Of a stretch of 64,000 nucleotides of DNA, positions 17,378-27,551 are shown one piece after another. Origin of the DNA: Mucilaginibacter kameinonensis (lineage in GTDB: Bacteria > Bacteroidota > Bacteroidia > Sphingobacteriales > Sphingobacteriaceae); contig NZ_RCWZ01000001.1 in NCBI RefSeq assembly GCF_003675385.1, positions 248,001-312,000 on the forward strand, written 5' to 3'. How positions within the stretch are numbered: position 1 is the stretch's first letter; every line of letters starts with the position of its first letter. Both the position numbers and the translations under genes were made by a program. A model generated the notes under the pieces. It had not been told where the DNA came from. It saw only the letters and a program-made list of their open reading frames with translations, and made no database searches.

Positions 17378-19825
17378 TTACAACCGGCTCCGCTCTTCGC
17401 CCGAGCCGCTGTCCCTTTTCTCCCGGCTCTTACCTGTTGTCCCAAACGGGCGATAGTAACTCAGTTTTACAATTGTTCCCAGCCGGGATTCTGTATTATA
17501 CCTCACGTGTACTTTGGTGTTAAAAGCATCTGTGGTAAGCAGACCAACATCGCTCTGATAGCTACCGGACCTGAAGATATCGGAAATTGAAAGTTTTAAG
17601 TTTCCCTTACCCAAATCTTTCCTGACGCCCAGGTTTACAATGGTATTGCTATACGAGTGCCAGTTGGCGCTGTACGAAGGCGAATTATAATAGCCGGATA
17701 ACTCGGCCGAGAGGCCATGCTGAAATTTAAAGTTCTGGCTAAAGTTAAAGGAGCCGGCCAGGAAGATTTTTTCCAGGGGATTAGGGGTAAATGAAATCCT
17801 GTATTGCGTTAGCCCCCCGGTTAGGGTATAGGTCATATCCCACCAATTGTTGATCTTAACCGGAATTGTTGCCTGTAGGGTTACGGAATTCTGCCAGTCG
17901 CCATTTTCCGGCCGTAGATAAACCACTCCTTTTACCGGCCCAGGCGTTCCCTGGATGCCGAGAATGGGATGATCATCGCGGCTGAACAATAAGGAAAACA
18001 GGTAGTCGTGATAATTATAGCCAAATTTAAGATTCCGGGTAATTGCAGGTTTTAAGAGCGGGTTCCCTGTAAAAACCGATACCGGGTCGTTATAGCTTAC
18101 GTAGGAAGCCAGCTCGCTGTACGAAGGCCTCGTGATCCTTTCCGTATACGATGCCTGCCAGGATGAGTGATCGTTTAATTTTCTTGAGAAAAATACGGAT
18201 GGAAAAAATCTTCCAAGCTTGCGGTCTACCCGGTAATTAACATCGGTTGATTTATCGGTATAGTTATGCGAGTACTCGTAACGGCCGCCTGCAACCAGGC
18301 TGCTAACCGAATCAAGCTGCATATTAAAAGTGACATAACCCGCTTCAATTGCCTCGTAAGTGACAAAGTTGTTCCCGGCCCCAACAGTATTAGGTTCCCA
18401 AACACCATTTTCAAAATCCTCTATACCGGAGTTGGCCGCAGTTCGGCTATAGGTAACTTTGGCACCGGTCTCGAATCCTATTTTTTTGTTCAATTTGGCA
18501 GAATAATCAAGCTTGCCGATTGAAACTTTTATTGTTGTATTGCCAAAGCTGCGCTGTTTAGGCGAATAAAGACTATCGCCGCCACCTGCCGTGTTACCCT
18601 TATCATCGGTAAATGAACTTTCTGAACTGGCCAGCGACCGGGTGTTATAATACAGGTAATCAAAATCAGCACGGATCTTCTGCTGCCCTTTCAGGCTTTT
18701 GTCGAGATATAAATTGGTGATGGCGTTACCGATGTGACTTGAGTTATCAAACAGCGAATTGTAGGTTAGTGTGGGCGCATGCTCAAAAATGTAATAGCCA
18801 TAGTTATGAGGCTGACTGGTGTTGCCACCACCCCAATAATTAATGCTACCGCCGATGGTTGTCCCGATATCAAGTTTGATATCTGCCCCCATAGTGCCAT
18901 CGTTAAAATTAGCGATAGGCTTGTTTATGCCCGTGTAGCTAAAATCTGCTTGTCCTCCTATTATCGCCGCATTTTCGGAGCCGGTGGCATAAAGGCCGCC
19001 ATAGTCATGAGCGTGCCAGTAGGAATATGATCCGTAAAGATTAACATTGCCCGTGTTATGATTGATATTAAAACCCGCCGAGGCTTTTTCAAACATACCA
19101 TAGCCCGCCGTAAGCGTAATTGAACCATTAGTGCCTCGTTTTTTACTTTTTTTAGTTACGATATTAATGATACCGGCATTGCCTTCGGCATCGTACTTTG
19201 CAGGCGGTGTATTCATGAGTTCTATCTGCGTGGTATTATCCGCACTCATACTATTCAACAAGGTTATCAACTGATCCATCGACATTCGCATGAGCCGACC
19301 ATCTATCATCACCTTTACCCCTGTTTTTCCGTTGAGGGCAATGGTATTGTTATGCTGATCTATAATGACACCCGGCGACCGCTGCAGTACGTCCAGTACT
19401 GAACTGCCTTGCGTCATGATGCTGTTTTGTACATTCACCGTCATGCCTTCGGCCGTTTGCTGTACCTGTGGCTTGGCTGCACGGATCACCACTTCCTGCA
19501 GTTGCCTGCCGGTTTGCTTTATTACCAGGCGGCCCAGGTCTGCTTCCTGCCCGGGGCTGATATTAATAACTGGCGATTTATAGGCCTGATATCCTACAGC
19601 AGTTACACGCAGGGTGTATTTTCCGGGATGTATATTGTTGACGCGGAAAGTTCCGGCATCAGTTACCACGGCGGAATTAACAACCGTGCTATCAGCTATC
19701 CGCAACAATGCTACTGTAGCGAACGGGACAGGTTTACCCGTAGTATCGGCTATCCGCCCGGTTACCTGACCAAATGCACCGATGGCTATAAACAGGCATA
19801 ATAAGGAGACAACAAAGGATCTCAT
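17378..19825 (-). CDS. Outer membrane beta-barrel receptor, carboxypeptidase-regulatory-like N-terminus
   Basis: This 815-residue protein has a signal peptide (about 1-19, ending GAFGQ), a carboxypeptidase-regulatory-like domain (about 20-105, TGRIADTTGKPVPFATVALL), and a TonB plug-like domain (about 120-235, TQIELMNTPPAKYDAEG). An OMP_b-brl_3 barrel follows to a C-terminal strand region. It is the same family as the protein at 762-3185 but only distantly similar. The C-terminus extends into a short charged tail (GKSREKRDSGSGEERSRL) past the final barrel strand, which is unusual for barrels. It lies just upstream of the AraC-permease fusion (131 bp gap), so co-transcription is possible. Confidence 0.85.
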   Translation of the reverse strand: MRSFVVSLLCLFIAIGAFGQVTGRIADTTGKPVPFATVALLRIADSTVVNSAVVTDAGTFRVNNIHPGKYTLRVTAVGYQAYKSPVINISPGQEADLGRLVIKQTGRQLQEVVIRAAKPQVQQTAEGMTVNVQNSIMTQGSSVLDVLQRSPGVIIDQHNNTIALNGKTGVKVMIDGRLMRMSMDQLITLLNSMSADNTTQIELMNTPPAKYDAEGNAGIINIVTKKSKKRGTNGSITLTAGYGMFEKASAGFNINHNTGNVNLYGSYSYWHAHDYGGLYATGSENAAIIGGQADFSYTGINKPIANFNDGTMGADIKLDIGTTIGGSINYWGGGNTSQPHNYGYYIFEHAPTLTYNSLFDNSSHIGNAITNLYLDKSLKGQQKIRADFDYLYYNTRSLASSESSFTDDKGNTAGGGDSLYSPKQRSFGNTTIKVSIGKLDYSAKLNKKIGFETGAKVTYSRTAANSGIEDFENGVWEPNTVGAGNNFVTYEAIEAGYVTFNMQLDSVSSLVAGGRYEYSHNYTDKSTDVNYRVDRKLGRFFPSVFFSRKLNDHSSWQASYTERITRPSYSELASYVSYNDPVSVFTGNPLLKPAITRNLKFGYNYHDYLFSLLFSRDDHPILGIQGTPGPVKGVVYLRPENGDWQNSVTLQATIPVKINNWWDMTYTLTGGLTQYRISFTPNPLEKIFLAGSFNFSQNFKFQHGLSAELSGYYNSPSYSANWHSYSNTIVNLGVRKDLGKGNLKLSISDIFRSGSYQSDVGLLTTDAFNTKVHVRYNTESRLGTIVKLSYYRPFGTTGKSREKRDSGSGEERSRL

Positions 19826-20054
19826 GTATTGTATGTTTTAGCCAAAAGAACCGCTCTTATTCCGGACAGAAAAAACAGATTGATGAGCACCTGTATCCGA
19901 TTGATGAAATGCGGCAACGCGAAGAATTTGCAGAAAAATGGCAATGCAAAGGGCTTATTTGCCGGATGTAAGCTGTACAATGCATTTCGTCAATTATTTA
20001 GCTCCGTTCATATGCAATGTGGGTAAATATCAGCCGATTGCCTAAATTAGTACT

Positions 20055-21185
20055 ATGACTTTTACTCCCATGAGGCAAAACTGGTTCATCCGGTATAAAT
20101 TGTATCATATTCCTTTCTGGATGTTGTACGATTACTTATTGTGGGCCCTGAAGGTTGATAGCGCTACAGACGCTGTCAGGCATATTTTCCTTTCCGTTTA
20201 TTTTATCAAGTGCTTCTTTTATGTAATTTTTCCGGCATTCGCCGTATATTTTAATTTGTATTTCCTGGTTCCGCGTTATCTGGCAACCGGCCGGTATATT
20301 ACTTATCTGGCTTACCTGTTCTTAACAATCATTATTGCATCTATATTTATTGTACCCGGGTATTATTTAACTGCATGGTACGCCGGCAGCAGTGTGGAAA
20401 AAACCTTTGGGTTTACTACCAATTTTAAAAGCCTTTATGAACTGGCCAAGGAAGATCCCTTCCGCTCCACACTGGCGGCCACTACCCTGGCCATGAGTAT
20501 TAAACTGGCCAAAAACTGGATAGAAACACAAAGACGGCAGCGGGCGCTGGAGAAAGAAAAACTGGAAACCGAACTTAAGTTTTTGAAATACCAGTTTAAC
20601 CCACATTTTTTATTCAACAGCATCAACTCCATATTTTTCCTGATCCATAAAAATCCCGATATCGCATCCGCTTCGCTGGCCCAGTTTTCAGAGTTGCTTC
20701 GTCATCAGCTTTATGAATCGAACGATAGCCTGATACCCTTAAAAAAGGAAATTACCTATCTCGAAAACTTTATCGAACTGGAAAAACTAAGGCAACGCCC
20801 CGATCTGAAAACAGTGTTTAATATTGATGATGATTATCCGCAGTGTTTGGGCGTGGCGCCATTTATCCTGATGACTTTTGTTGAGAACGCGTTTAAGCAT
20901 GTATCCAAACATACAGATAGCTTGAACTGGATCAGGATGGATCTTAAAATTGATGGCCAGGTCTTGAAAATGGTTATCGCGAACAGCAGGGCCGACAATG
21001 ACTCGCGCCAGGCGATCCATTACGGTGGTATCGGGCTGAAAAATGTACAGCGACGATTGGACTTGTTGTATCCCGATGGCCATCGGTTAGACATCCAACG
21101 GACGGATGCTGATTTCAAGGTAATTCTTGAATTGCACCTGGAAGAAATAAGTGTGAATTCGCAGCTTGAACTTGTAGGTAGGTAA
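20055..21185 (+). CDS. LytS-type sensor histidine kinase
   Basis: This 376-residue protein has four membrane helices (to about residue 125), a coiled-coil linker (about 150-178), and a His_kinase (LytS/YehU) domain with His184 in FNPHFLFNSINS as phosphoacceptor. A HATPase region follows, with ENAFKH as N-box and GGIGLKN as G-box. These kinases phosphorylate LytTR response regulators. No regulator is beside it on this strand, but the LytTR regulator at 21232-21954 is convergent 46 bp downstream. Both this kinase and the one at 21923-22975 may feed that regulator. The signal is unknown. Confidence 0.9.
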   Translation: MTFTPMRQNWFIRYKLYHIPFWMLYDYLLWALKVDSATDAVRHIFLSVYFIKCFFYVIFPAFAVYFNLYFLVPRYLATGRYITYLAYLFLTIIIASIFIVPGYYLTAWYAGSSVEKTFGFTTNFKSLYELAKEDPFRSTLAATTLAMSIKLAKNWIETQRRQRALEKEKLETELKFLKYQFNPHFLFNSINSIFFLIHKNPDIASASLAQFSELLRHQLYESNDSLIPLKKEITYLENFIELEKLRQRPDLKTVFNIDDDYPQCLGVAPFILMTFVENAFKHVSKHTDSLNWIRMDLKIDGQVLKMVIANSRADNDSRQAIHYGGIGLKNVQRRLDLLYPDGHRLDIQRTDADFKVILELHLEEISVNSQLELVGR

Positions 21186-21231
21186 CTGTTTAACTGAAAA
21201 AGCTTTCTCGATTATCTTTTCGAAGGATAAA

Positions 21232-21954
21232 TCAATCCTGTGTTTTGGCCTGAATTGTTTTTAAAAACCCGGCTTTGAAAAGTCGTCCCAAAGGCAGCGG
21301 TTTATCATCGAGCATTACCTGATCGGCATTAAAACTGGTGATTTTGTCTATAGCAATAATAAATGATTTGTGGATTCGCACAAACGAATTTGACGGAAGC
21401 GTTTCTTCCATATAGCCGAGCTTTTCAGAAGCGATATAGGATTTATCCTTTGTATGTACTTTAATATAATCGGCCAACCCTTCAATATAAAGAATATCCT
21501 TAAGCATGATTTTTATCTGTTCTCTGCCTACTTTAAAAAACATATAGGCACCATCATTATCTTTCGCCGGTTCTTTGGTTTCTGTTTTTCCGTTCCAGTG
21601 ATGTATGAACCTGGCTATCGCCTTCATAAATCGCTCCTGCGTAATCGGCTTAACCAGGTAGTCAAACACCTCCATTTCGAAGGCATCCGCGGCATATTCA
21701 CGGTAAGCGGTAGTCAGGATGATTTTTGGGCTTGATTTTAATGAACTTGCCAATTCAAGCCCGGATACTTTCGGCATCTGAATGTCCAGAAAAACCAGGT
21801 CGACCGGATTTTTCTGCAGGAAAACAAATGCGTCCAGCGCGTTGCCTAACGAAGCCACAACCTCAAAATCTTCAAGAGCCGAAAGATGCAGCTTAATCAG
21901 TTCCCTTGCCGGTTCTTCGTCATCAACTATCAAACACCTGATCATTACCTTCAA
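21232..21954 (-). CDS. LytTR-family response regulator
   Basis: This 240-residue regulator has a receiver domain (about 5-118) with acidic pocket DDEE and phosphoacceptor Asp57 in VFLDIQMP, and switch lysine in YLVKPI. A LytTR DNA-binding domain follows at about 140-235 (YIEGLADYIKVHTKDKSYIA, then SFVRIHKSFII). It acts in the cytoplasm and binds direct-repeat promoters. The start overlaps the end of the kinase gene by 32 bases, so the two are coupled. Met4 (21945) is an alternative start. Confidence 0.92.
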   Translation of the reverse strand: MKVMIRCLIVDDEEPARELIKLHLSALEDFEVVASLGNALDAFVFLQKNPVDLVFLDIQMPKVSGLELASSLKSSPKIILTTAYREYAADAFEMEVFDYLVKPITQERFMKAIARFIHHWNGKTETKEPAKDNDGAYMFFKVGREQIKIMLKDILYIEGLADYIKVHTKDKSYIASEKLGYMEETLPSNSFVRIHKSFIIAIDKITSFNADQVMLDDKPLPLGRLFKAGFLKTIQAKTQD

Positions 21955-22975
21955 TTTGAATTTCTAATATAACAAGATAAGTATTTTGCCCCTGAATAAT
22001 TTTCAGGCCGTGTTTACACGGATAAATCAGCTGAAGACGTTTTTTAACGTTGGCTAAACCAATACCCCCGTTATCAGGAGTCGCCTGTTTTTTAGCACCA
22101 TCACAACTATTCTCAATCGTGATAGAAAAGCGATCTGCTTGCCTGACTACATCGATCCTGACCCAGCTTTTGTCAATAGAATCGCCAACACCATGCTTGA
22201 AACAATTTTCAACCAACGGCAATAACAACAATGGGGCTAACCGTAGATCGTCAATTTCGCCAAAAATATTGACAGCGATATCTACCCTGCTACCATACCT
22301 GTTTTTCTGAAGCTCGATATAGCTATTGATGTAATCAATCTCCGCGGTAAGTGCTATAGTATTCTTTGATGCATCGTACAAATTGTAGCTTAAAAAACCC
22401 GACAGATGAGCAATCAGGGCAGCCGTTTCCGGACTTGTTTTTAGGGCCGTTCCGTAGATATTGTTCAGCGTATTAAAAACAAAGTGCGGCTGCACCTGCG
22501 ATTTGAGGAGATCCAACTCCGCGAGCGTGCGCTGCTGTAATAATTCCTGCACGCGGTGTTTTTCCTGGTACCAGTAACGCAGCGAGTAATACAAGGCGTA
22601 CAAGCTACTTATAGCATACAGGTTTACAAAATCGACCAGGAATTTTCCAGCCGAAAAAAGCGGCATATTTAGCGCCATCGGAAAGTAGCGCGGATAAATG
22701 ATATAATAATTAAAGTAACGCCTGATCAACAGCAATAAACAGGAGCTTACAATCACCGCAAGCCAAAAAGCAGTTTTCCTCCCCTTTTGATAGTATCGCC
22801 GGAAAAAAAAATGAACAGCCAGTATCGAAAACACCAATGATACTGGCAGCGCCATGCAGGCATTGATAAAATAGCTATTATAGTCGCCATACAATGATGC
22901 CAGCCCAAGCCACTGGTATAAAAAATACAGCGACCAGAACACGCCATTGAATGCTATATCCTTATTAAAGGTCAT
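21923..22975 (-). CDS. LytS-type sensor histidine kinase
   Basis: This 350-residue protein has four or five membrane helices (to about 130) and a short coiled linker. The His_kinase domain has His164 in VQPHFVFNTLNNIYG, followed by N-box ENCFKHG and G-box GGIGLANVKKRL. There is no extracellular sensor domain, so sensing is probably within the membrane helices. It overlaps the LytTR regulator start, which makes it the primary partner. The signal and regulon are unknown. Confidence 0.9.
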   Translation of the reverse strand: MTFNKDIAFNGVFWSLYFLYQWLGLASLYGDYNSYFINACMALPVSLVFSILAVHFFFRRYYQKGRKTAFWLAVIVSSCLLLLIRRYFNYYIIYPRYFPMALNMPLFSAGKFLVDFVNLYAISSLYALYYSLRYWYQEKHRVQELLQQRTLAELDLLKSQVQPHFVFNTLNNIYGTALKTSPETAALIAHLSGFLSYNLYDASKNTIALTAEIDYINSYIELQKNRYGSRVDIAVNIFGEIDDLRLAPLLLLPLVENCFKHGVGDSIDKSWVRIDVVRQADRFSITIENSCDGAKKQATPDNGGIGLANVKKRLQLIYPCKHGLKIIQGQNTYLVILEIQIEGNDQVFDS

Positions 22976-23172
22976 GGTTCTGCTTTTTTAAGCAAGTTAT
23001 AGATTTTCAGTTTCCATTTTTCGGATTGAGCACTGAACAAGCCAGCTTTTCGATCAACGACCTTATTTTTCGGTCAACGCCGGATACCGACGATTTCCGT
23101 TGTGTGCAGAAGAAAGCTGTTAAAGTGCCACTCCAACTCTATTTTTGATTCAGAGACCATATTCCTAAATCC

Positions 23173-23991
23173 ATGAAAATTCTTATTATAACCGGCAGGT
23201 CCTTTTACGCATTGGCGTTAATTGTATATGGCCTGCAGCAATTTTACTTCGGAACTTTTAGAGACGTATTTTTCTCGGTTTATCAGCAGCACCTGCCGTT
23301 TTTGAACGTCCTGTCTTATTTGTTCGGCTTATACCTGATTATAACCGGCATCCTTATTTGGGTACCCGGCAAAGGCCAAAAAGCTTCGCTGATACTCGGT
23401 GGTGTTTTTATGTCGTTGTTCCTTGGCACACATATCACCTATGAGCTGATCTCCGAACCTAATAAACTCTATCATCTGGGCCTATGGACAACACCACTGA
23501 AGGAGCTGGCGCTTGCTGGTTGCGCGTTTGTTGTAGCTCACTCGTTCGGCACAAACCCTGCTGCTAAGAAAAGCTTTTTAGAAAAGCTTGCACCATACGG
23601 AAACTTATTCTTTTTATACACGATAACCAGCTACGGTATTTCGCATATTATTTATGCACCCTACTTAACAGGTATGGTTCCGAAATGGATGGCCAATCAT
23701 CTTTTCTGGGTTATGCTTACCGGGATAACACTCTCCGCCAGCGGCATTGCAATCATCCTGGGGGTCCGGATCAGGGCTATCGCCTTATTGCTATCGCTTC
23801 AAATCTTCCTTTGGGTATGGCTGGTACATGTACCCGGAACATTAGCCACACCTTTAGCTGCCGACAGGGGGAATTTATTGGCGAGTGCATTTGACGCCCT
23901 TGCCTTTAGCGGCACAGCCTTGCTGATTGCCTTAACCATGAAAAAGCAGCAATGGGTGGAGGATATTGAGCAATGGGGCGAAAAGGATTAG
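23173..23991 (+). CDS. DoxX-like integral membrane protein
   Basis: This 272-residue protein has eight membrane helices arranged as two similar four-helix units (about 5-125 and 140-262), each starting with a helix and a Y-G hinge as in DoxX/SURF4-like proteins. Such proteins act in the inner membrane, and some link to quinone or thiol redox, but most are uncharacterised. It diverges from the LytS kinase (197-bp gap). A terminator hairpin follows at 24035. Function is unknown. Confidence 0.7.
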   Translation: MKILIITGRSFYALALIVYGLQQFYFGTFRDVFFSVYQQHLPFLNVLSYLFGLYLIITGILIWVPGKGQKASLILGGVFMSLFLGTHITYELISEPNKLYHLGLWTTPLKELALAGCAFVVAHSFGTNPAAKKSFLEKLAPYGNLFFLYTITSYGISHIIYAPYLTGMVPKWMANHLFWVMLTGITLSASGIAIILGVRIRAIALLLSLQIFLWVWLVHVPGTLATPLAADRGNLLASAFDALAFSGTALLIALTMKKQQWVEDIEQWGEKD

Positions 23992-24034
23992 TAGTGTTTA
24001 GAACCTACTTCAGAAATAGAAGCATATCAAAGTA

Positions 24035-24062
24035 AAAGCCTCAAATTTTCATTTGAGGCTTT
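24035..24062. terminator. Bidirectional terminator between convergent genes
   Basis: AAAGCCTCAAA pairs with TTTGAGGCTTT around a six-base loop. It ends the DoxX-like gene on the plus strand and the EthD-like gene on the minus strand. The same 28-bp sequence is inside the hairpin at 24647-24692. Confidence 0.8.
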
Positions 24063-24089
24063 GTATTAGGATAAGAACTCCAACAATTT

Positions 24090-24497
24090 TTACTTTACCA
24101 CCTCGCTTACCAAAATAATAGGAGTTACATTAGTGTAATTTGCAAAATCCGAACGAATGGTGCCTATATTAGGCGCTATAGCCGCTTGATATTCGCTTAG
24201 GCTCTTTACATAAAAAGTGCCAATAGCCATAAAAGGCAGTGGTTGGTTAGGGACACCGCTGGCAATTCCCTTTTCAATAGTATATTTAACCAAATTTGAT
24301 CCTAAAAACCGTACTACCATGGGCATGTGTTTGGTTTCATAATACTCCATATTAAAGGTTTTACCTTCGGCGTAGGGATACATGATGGATATTTTAATTA
24401 AGCCTTTTTCAACAGTAACCGTGTTCTGTTTTTCCTGACCAAATACAGTAAAACAAGTAGCAAGAAGGAAAAATGACAAAATGAGTCTTAATTTCAT
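24090..24497 (-). CDS. EthD-family protein with signal peptide
   Basis: This 135-residue protein has a signal peptide (about 1-20, ending TVFGQ) followed by an EthD-type ferredoxin-like domain (about 33-130, with IKISIMYPYAEG and YYETKHMPMV as the family signature). EthD-fold proteins are small dimeric alpha-beta barrels, and some take part in ether degradation. Having a signal peptide is unusual because most members are cytoplasmic. It lies alone between two hairpins. Substrate is unknown. Confidence 0.8.
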   Translation of the reverse strand: MKLRLILSFFLLATCFTVFGQEKQNTVTVEKGLIKISIMYPYAEGKTFNMEYYETKHMPMVVRFLGSNLVKYTIEKGIASGVPNQPLPFMAIGTFYVKSLSEYQAAIAPNIGTIRSDFANYTNVTPIILVSEVVK

Positions 24498-24646
24498 AAC
24501 TGGTTTAATTAAATGATAAAGTATTCTTTTTTAAGAGATTACACAATATTAAAAGAAAAGACTTTATTCCCAAAACGTTATGCTGATTAATATTTGAAGT
24601 TTATAATTTCCACGAATTGGTATACCGGAAGATTTCAGATGTGGTG

Positions 24647-24692
24647 CAAAGAATCAAAGCCTCAAATTTTCATTTGAGGCTTTGATTCTTTG
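24647..24692 (-). terminator. Hairpin terminator abutting tRNA-fMet
   Basis: A 20-bp perfect stem (CAAAGAATCAAAGCCTCAAA with its complement) around a six-base loop begins at the base after the tRNA 3' end on the minus strand. It probably ends the tRNA transcript. The inner 28 bp equals the hairpin at 24035-24062. Confidence 0.8.
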
Positions 24693-24765
<73 letters not shown>

Positions 24766-24915
24766 CTGTATTTTGTGCTATATATTTGAGATCCGGTCAT
24801 AACCCCGGAAAGGTCCTTCCAATTATCAAAATGCAAATTTGCACTCCGTTTTAATTGGACTGCAAAGATATAATTCGTTTCTTTGCAGTCCAAATATATT
24901 TTTAATTATTTTTCT

Positions 24916-25791
24916 ATGGCTCATCAGGCAGGTTTTGTAAGTATAATAGGTAAACCCAACGCAGGGAAATCAACCCTTATGAACGCGCTGGTGGGCGAAA
25001 AAATGTCCATCATTACCCCAAAAGCGCAAACAACACGCCACCGCATTTTGGGTATCGTGAATGATGAAAACTACCAGATCGTGTTTTCGGACACGCCCGG
25101 TGTTATCAAGCCGCACTACGCTCTCCACGAGAGCATGATGCACCAGGTTGACGGCTCCATTGTTGATGCCGACCTGATTCTGCTGGTTACCGATATTTAC
25201 GAGGAATATGACGAGGCCGACGTTCTTAAAAAACTGGAACGCTCATCTGCACCCCTTGCCATCCTGATCAACAAAATTGATCAAAGCGACGAAGAAGCTG
25301 TTAAAAAGAAGGTTGAGTTCTGGAAAGAGAAATTAAATCCTAAGGCCATCTTCGCCATCTCGGCGTTGCACGGGCACAACATCAAAGCCATTATGGATTT
25401 TGTGATCGAAAACCTGCCTGAGCATGCCCCATATTACGAAAAAGACGCCCTGACAGATCGTAACGACCGCTTCTTTGCTTCAGAAATGATCCGCGAGCAG
25501 GTGTTTAAACAATACAAAAAAGAAATTCCTTACAGTACCGAGGTTATCGTGACTGCGTTTATTGAAGGAGAAAAGCTATACCGCATCAGCGCCGAGATCA
25601 TTGTTGAGCGTGAATCGCAAAAAAACATCATCATAGGTAAAGGCGGCGAAATGCTCAAGATCACCGGTACCTATGCCCGCCGCTCCATGGAAGACTTTTT
25701 TCAGCGTAAGATATTCCTGGAAATGTTTGTAAAAGTGATCCCCGACTGGCGCACCAAGAAGAACTATCTTAAACAGTTCGGGTACGAATAA
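24916..25791 (+). CDS. era: GTPase Era
   Basis: Era has 291 residues from the ATG at 24916. The open frame runs upstream to 24883, but the family starts just before AGFVSIIGKPNAGKS, so the later start is chosen. The GTPase domain has G1 GKPNAGKS, G3 DTPG and G4 NKID. The KH domain (about 205-290) carries IIIGKGGEMLK. Era binds the 3' end of 16S rRNA and aids 30S maturation. It sits 161 bp before the gene for another ribosome GTPase, Der. Confidence 0.96.
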   Translation: MAHQAGFVSIIGKPNAGKSTLMNALVGEKMSIITPKAQTTRHRILGIVNDENYQIVFSDTPGVIKPHYALHESMMHQVDGSIVDADLILLVTDIYEEYDEADVLKKLERSSAPLAILINKIDQSDEEAVKKKVEFWKEKLNPKAIFAISALHGHNIKAIMDFVIENLPEHAPYYEKDALTDRNDRFFASEMIREQVFKQYKKEIPYSTEVIVTAFIEGEKLYRISAEIIVERESQKNIIIGKGGEMLKITGTYARRSMEDFFQRKIFLEMFVKVIPDWRTKKNYLKQFGYE

Positions 25792-25952
25792 GAAGCAGAT
25801 ACAGGGTATTAAGAAGCATGAGCCAAGGCTTCTTCTTATTTATCTTGTTACGTCGATCAATAAAAATTAAAATTTCATAGAACCGGATTGTTAAGTTGGA
25901 TAGATTTGCATAGATTCTTGACTCCTGACATCCTGACTCTTAATAAAACAAT

Positions 25953-27254
25953 ATGAGTAACATAGTAGCCATTGTGGGCAGGCCCAACGTAGGCAAATCA
26001 ACATTATATAACCGTTTAACCGAAAGTCGCAAGGCCATTGTCGATGACTTTAGTGGCGTTACACGCGACAGGCATTACGGTGTTGCCGAATGGCTTAACC
26101 ACAACTTTACGGTTATTGACACCGGTGGCTACGTTGCCAATTCTGACGATGTTTTTGAAGCTGCCATCCGTGAGCAGGTTGATATTGCCATTGAAGAGGC
26201 TACCGTGATCCTGTTTGTTGTGGATGTTACCACCGGCATTACCGACCTTGACGACGAGATTGCTAACCGCCTGCGTAAAAGCAAAAAACCGGTTTTTGTT
26301 GTAGTAAACAAACTGGACAATAACAACCAGGTTGCCGATGCCATGGTATTTTACAGTCTCGGTCTTGGTGAGATCTTTACCATATCATCAATGACCGGCT
26401 CGGGCACAGGCGAATTGCTTGATGAAGTAGTAAAACACTTTGAAGATGAAGTGCTGGAAGAAAACACCCGCCCTAAATACGCCATTGTTGGTCGTCCTAA
26501 CGTAGGTAAATCATCTATTATCAATGCCCTTATCGGTAAAGACCGCAACATTGTTACCCCGATAGCCGGTACCACCCGCGATTCTATTCATATTCATTAT
26601 AACCAATATGGTCATGATTTTATGCTGATAGATACCGCAGGTATGCGTAAAAAAACCAAGGTTAAAGAGAATATCGAGTTTTACTCGGTGATGCGTACCA
26701 TCAAGGCATTAGAAGAAGCCGATGTTATCATCCTGATGATTGACGCGGTTGAAGGTTTTGAGTCGCAGGATATCAACATTTTCCACCTGGCCGAAAAAAA
26801 CAAGAAAGGCGTGGTTATCGTAGTTAACAAATGGGATTTGATCGAGAAGAACAGCAAAACCATCAAAGTTTTTGAAGAGCAGATCCGCGACAAAATAGCC
26901 CCTTTTACCGATGTACCTATCGTATTTACCTCGGTTACCGAAAAGCAAAGGGTATTAAAAGTGATTGATGTGGCTAACCAGGTTTACCAGAGCCGCGCAC
27001 GCAAAATCCCTACTTCAAAACTGAACGAGGTAATGCTGCCTATTATTGAAAACTATCCTCCACCATCAATAAAAGGTAAATACGTTAAAATAAAATACAT
27101 TACCCAAATTGCGGGTACTTCGCCAATGTTCGCATTTTTCTGCAATCTGCCGCAGTACGTTAAAGAGCCTTACTACCGCTTTATTGAAAATAAGCTCCGC
27201 GAAAACTTTGATTTTTCTGGCGCACCAATACAGGTTTGGTTCAGGCAGAAGTAA
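25953..27254 (+). CDS. der: GTPase Der (EngA)
   Basis: This 433-residue protein has two tandem GTPase domains, with G1 motifs GRPNVGKS near residues 8-15 and again near 181-188. G3 motifs DTGG and DTAG and NKLD/NKWD G4 motifs are present, followed by a KH-like C-terminal domain (about 350-433, [20 protein letters not shown]). Der acts in 50S ribosomal subunit assembly. Length and order match the family. It lies just downstream of era, possibly in the same transcript. Confidence 0.96.
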   Translation: MSNIVAIVGRPNVGKSTLYNRLTESRKAIVDDFSGVTRDRHYGVAEWLNHNFTVIDTGGYVANSDDVFEAAIREQVDIAIEEATVILFVVDVTTGITDLDDEIANRLRKSKKPVFVVVNKLDNNNQVADAMVFYSLGLGEIFTISSMTGSGTGELLDEVVKHFEDEVLEENTRPKYAIVGRPNVGKSSIINALIGKDRNIVTPIAGTTRDSIHIHYNQYGHDFMLIDTAGMRKKTKVKENIEFYSVMRTIKALEEADVIILMIDAVEGFESQDINIFHLAEKNKKGVVIVVNKWDLIEKNSKTIKVFEEQIRDKIAPFTDVPIVFTSVTEKQRVLKVIDVANQVYQSRARKIPTSKLNEVMLPIIENYPPPSIKGKYVKIKYITQIAGTSPMFAFFCNLPQYVKEPYYRFIENKLRENFDFSGAPIQVWFRQK

Positions 27255-27338
27255 GAAACTGAACCATGATTTTTAGGATTGAAGGATTACCTTGAGTTTT
27301 ATCCTTATAAAATCCAGACTTACAAAGTTTCATCACCT

Positions 27339-27423
27339 CGTCATTGCGAGGAACGAAGCAATCCCCAATTTGCAGGTTCGCCCTGTATAGTCCGTGATTG
27401 CTTCGTTCCTTACAGCAATGACG
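27339..27423. repeat. Dispersed palindromic element, family A
   Basis: CGTCATTGCGAGGAACGAAG at one end and an imperfect inverted copy ending CAATGACG at the other. Close copies are at 37027-37108 and 38111-38202. Non-coding, between der and the 27627 gene. Confidence 0.75.
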
Positions 27424-27443
27424 TTTTTATTTTATATAGTCCA

Positions 27444-27474
27444 GATTTACGAAGTTTTAAAAACTTCGTAAATC
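27444..27474. repeat. Perfect 14-bp-stem hairpin
   Basis: GATTTACGAAGTTT at 27444-27457 pairs with AAACTTCGTAAATC at 27461-27474. It sits in the 372-bp gap between der and the 27627 gene, after the family A element. It may help end der transcription, though it has no T-run. Confidence 0.55.
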
Positions 27475-27551
27475 TCCCCCATCCCAAGTCTCTTCATCAT
27501 ATCAAGACTATCAAATACCTTGCATTTGTGACTGCCTTACTTTGTCACTTC

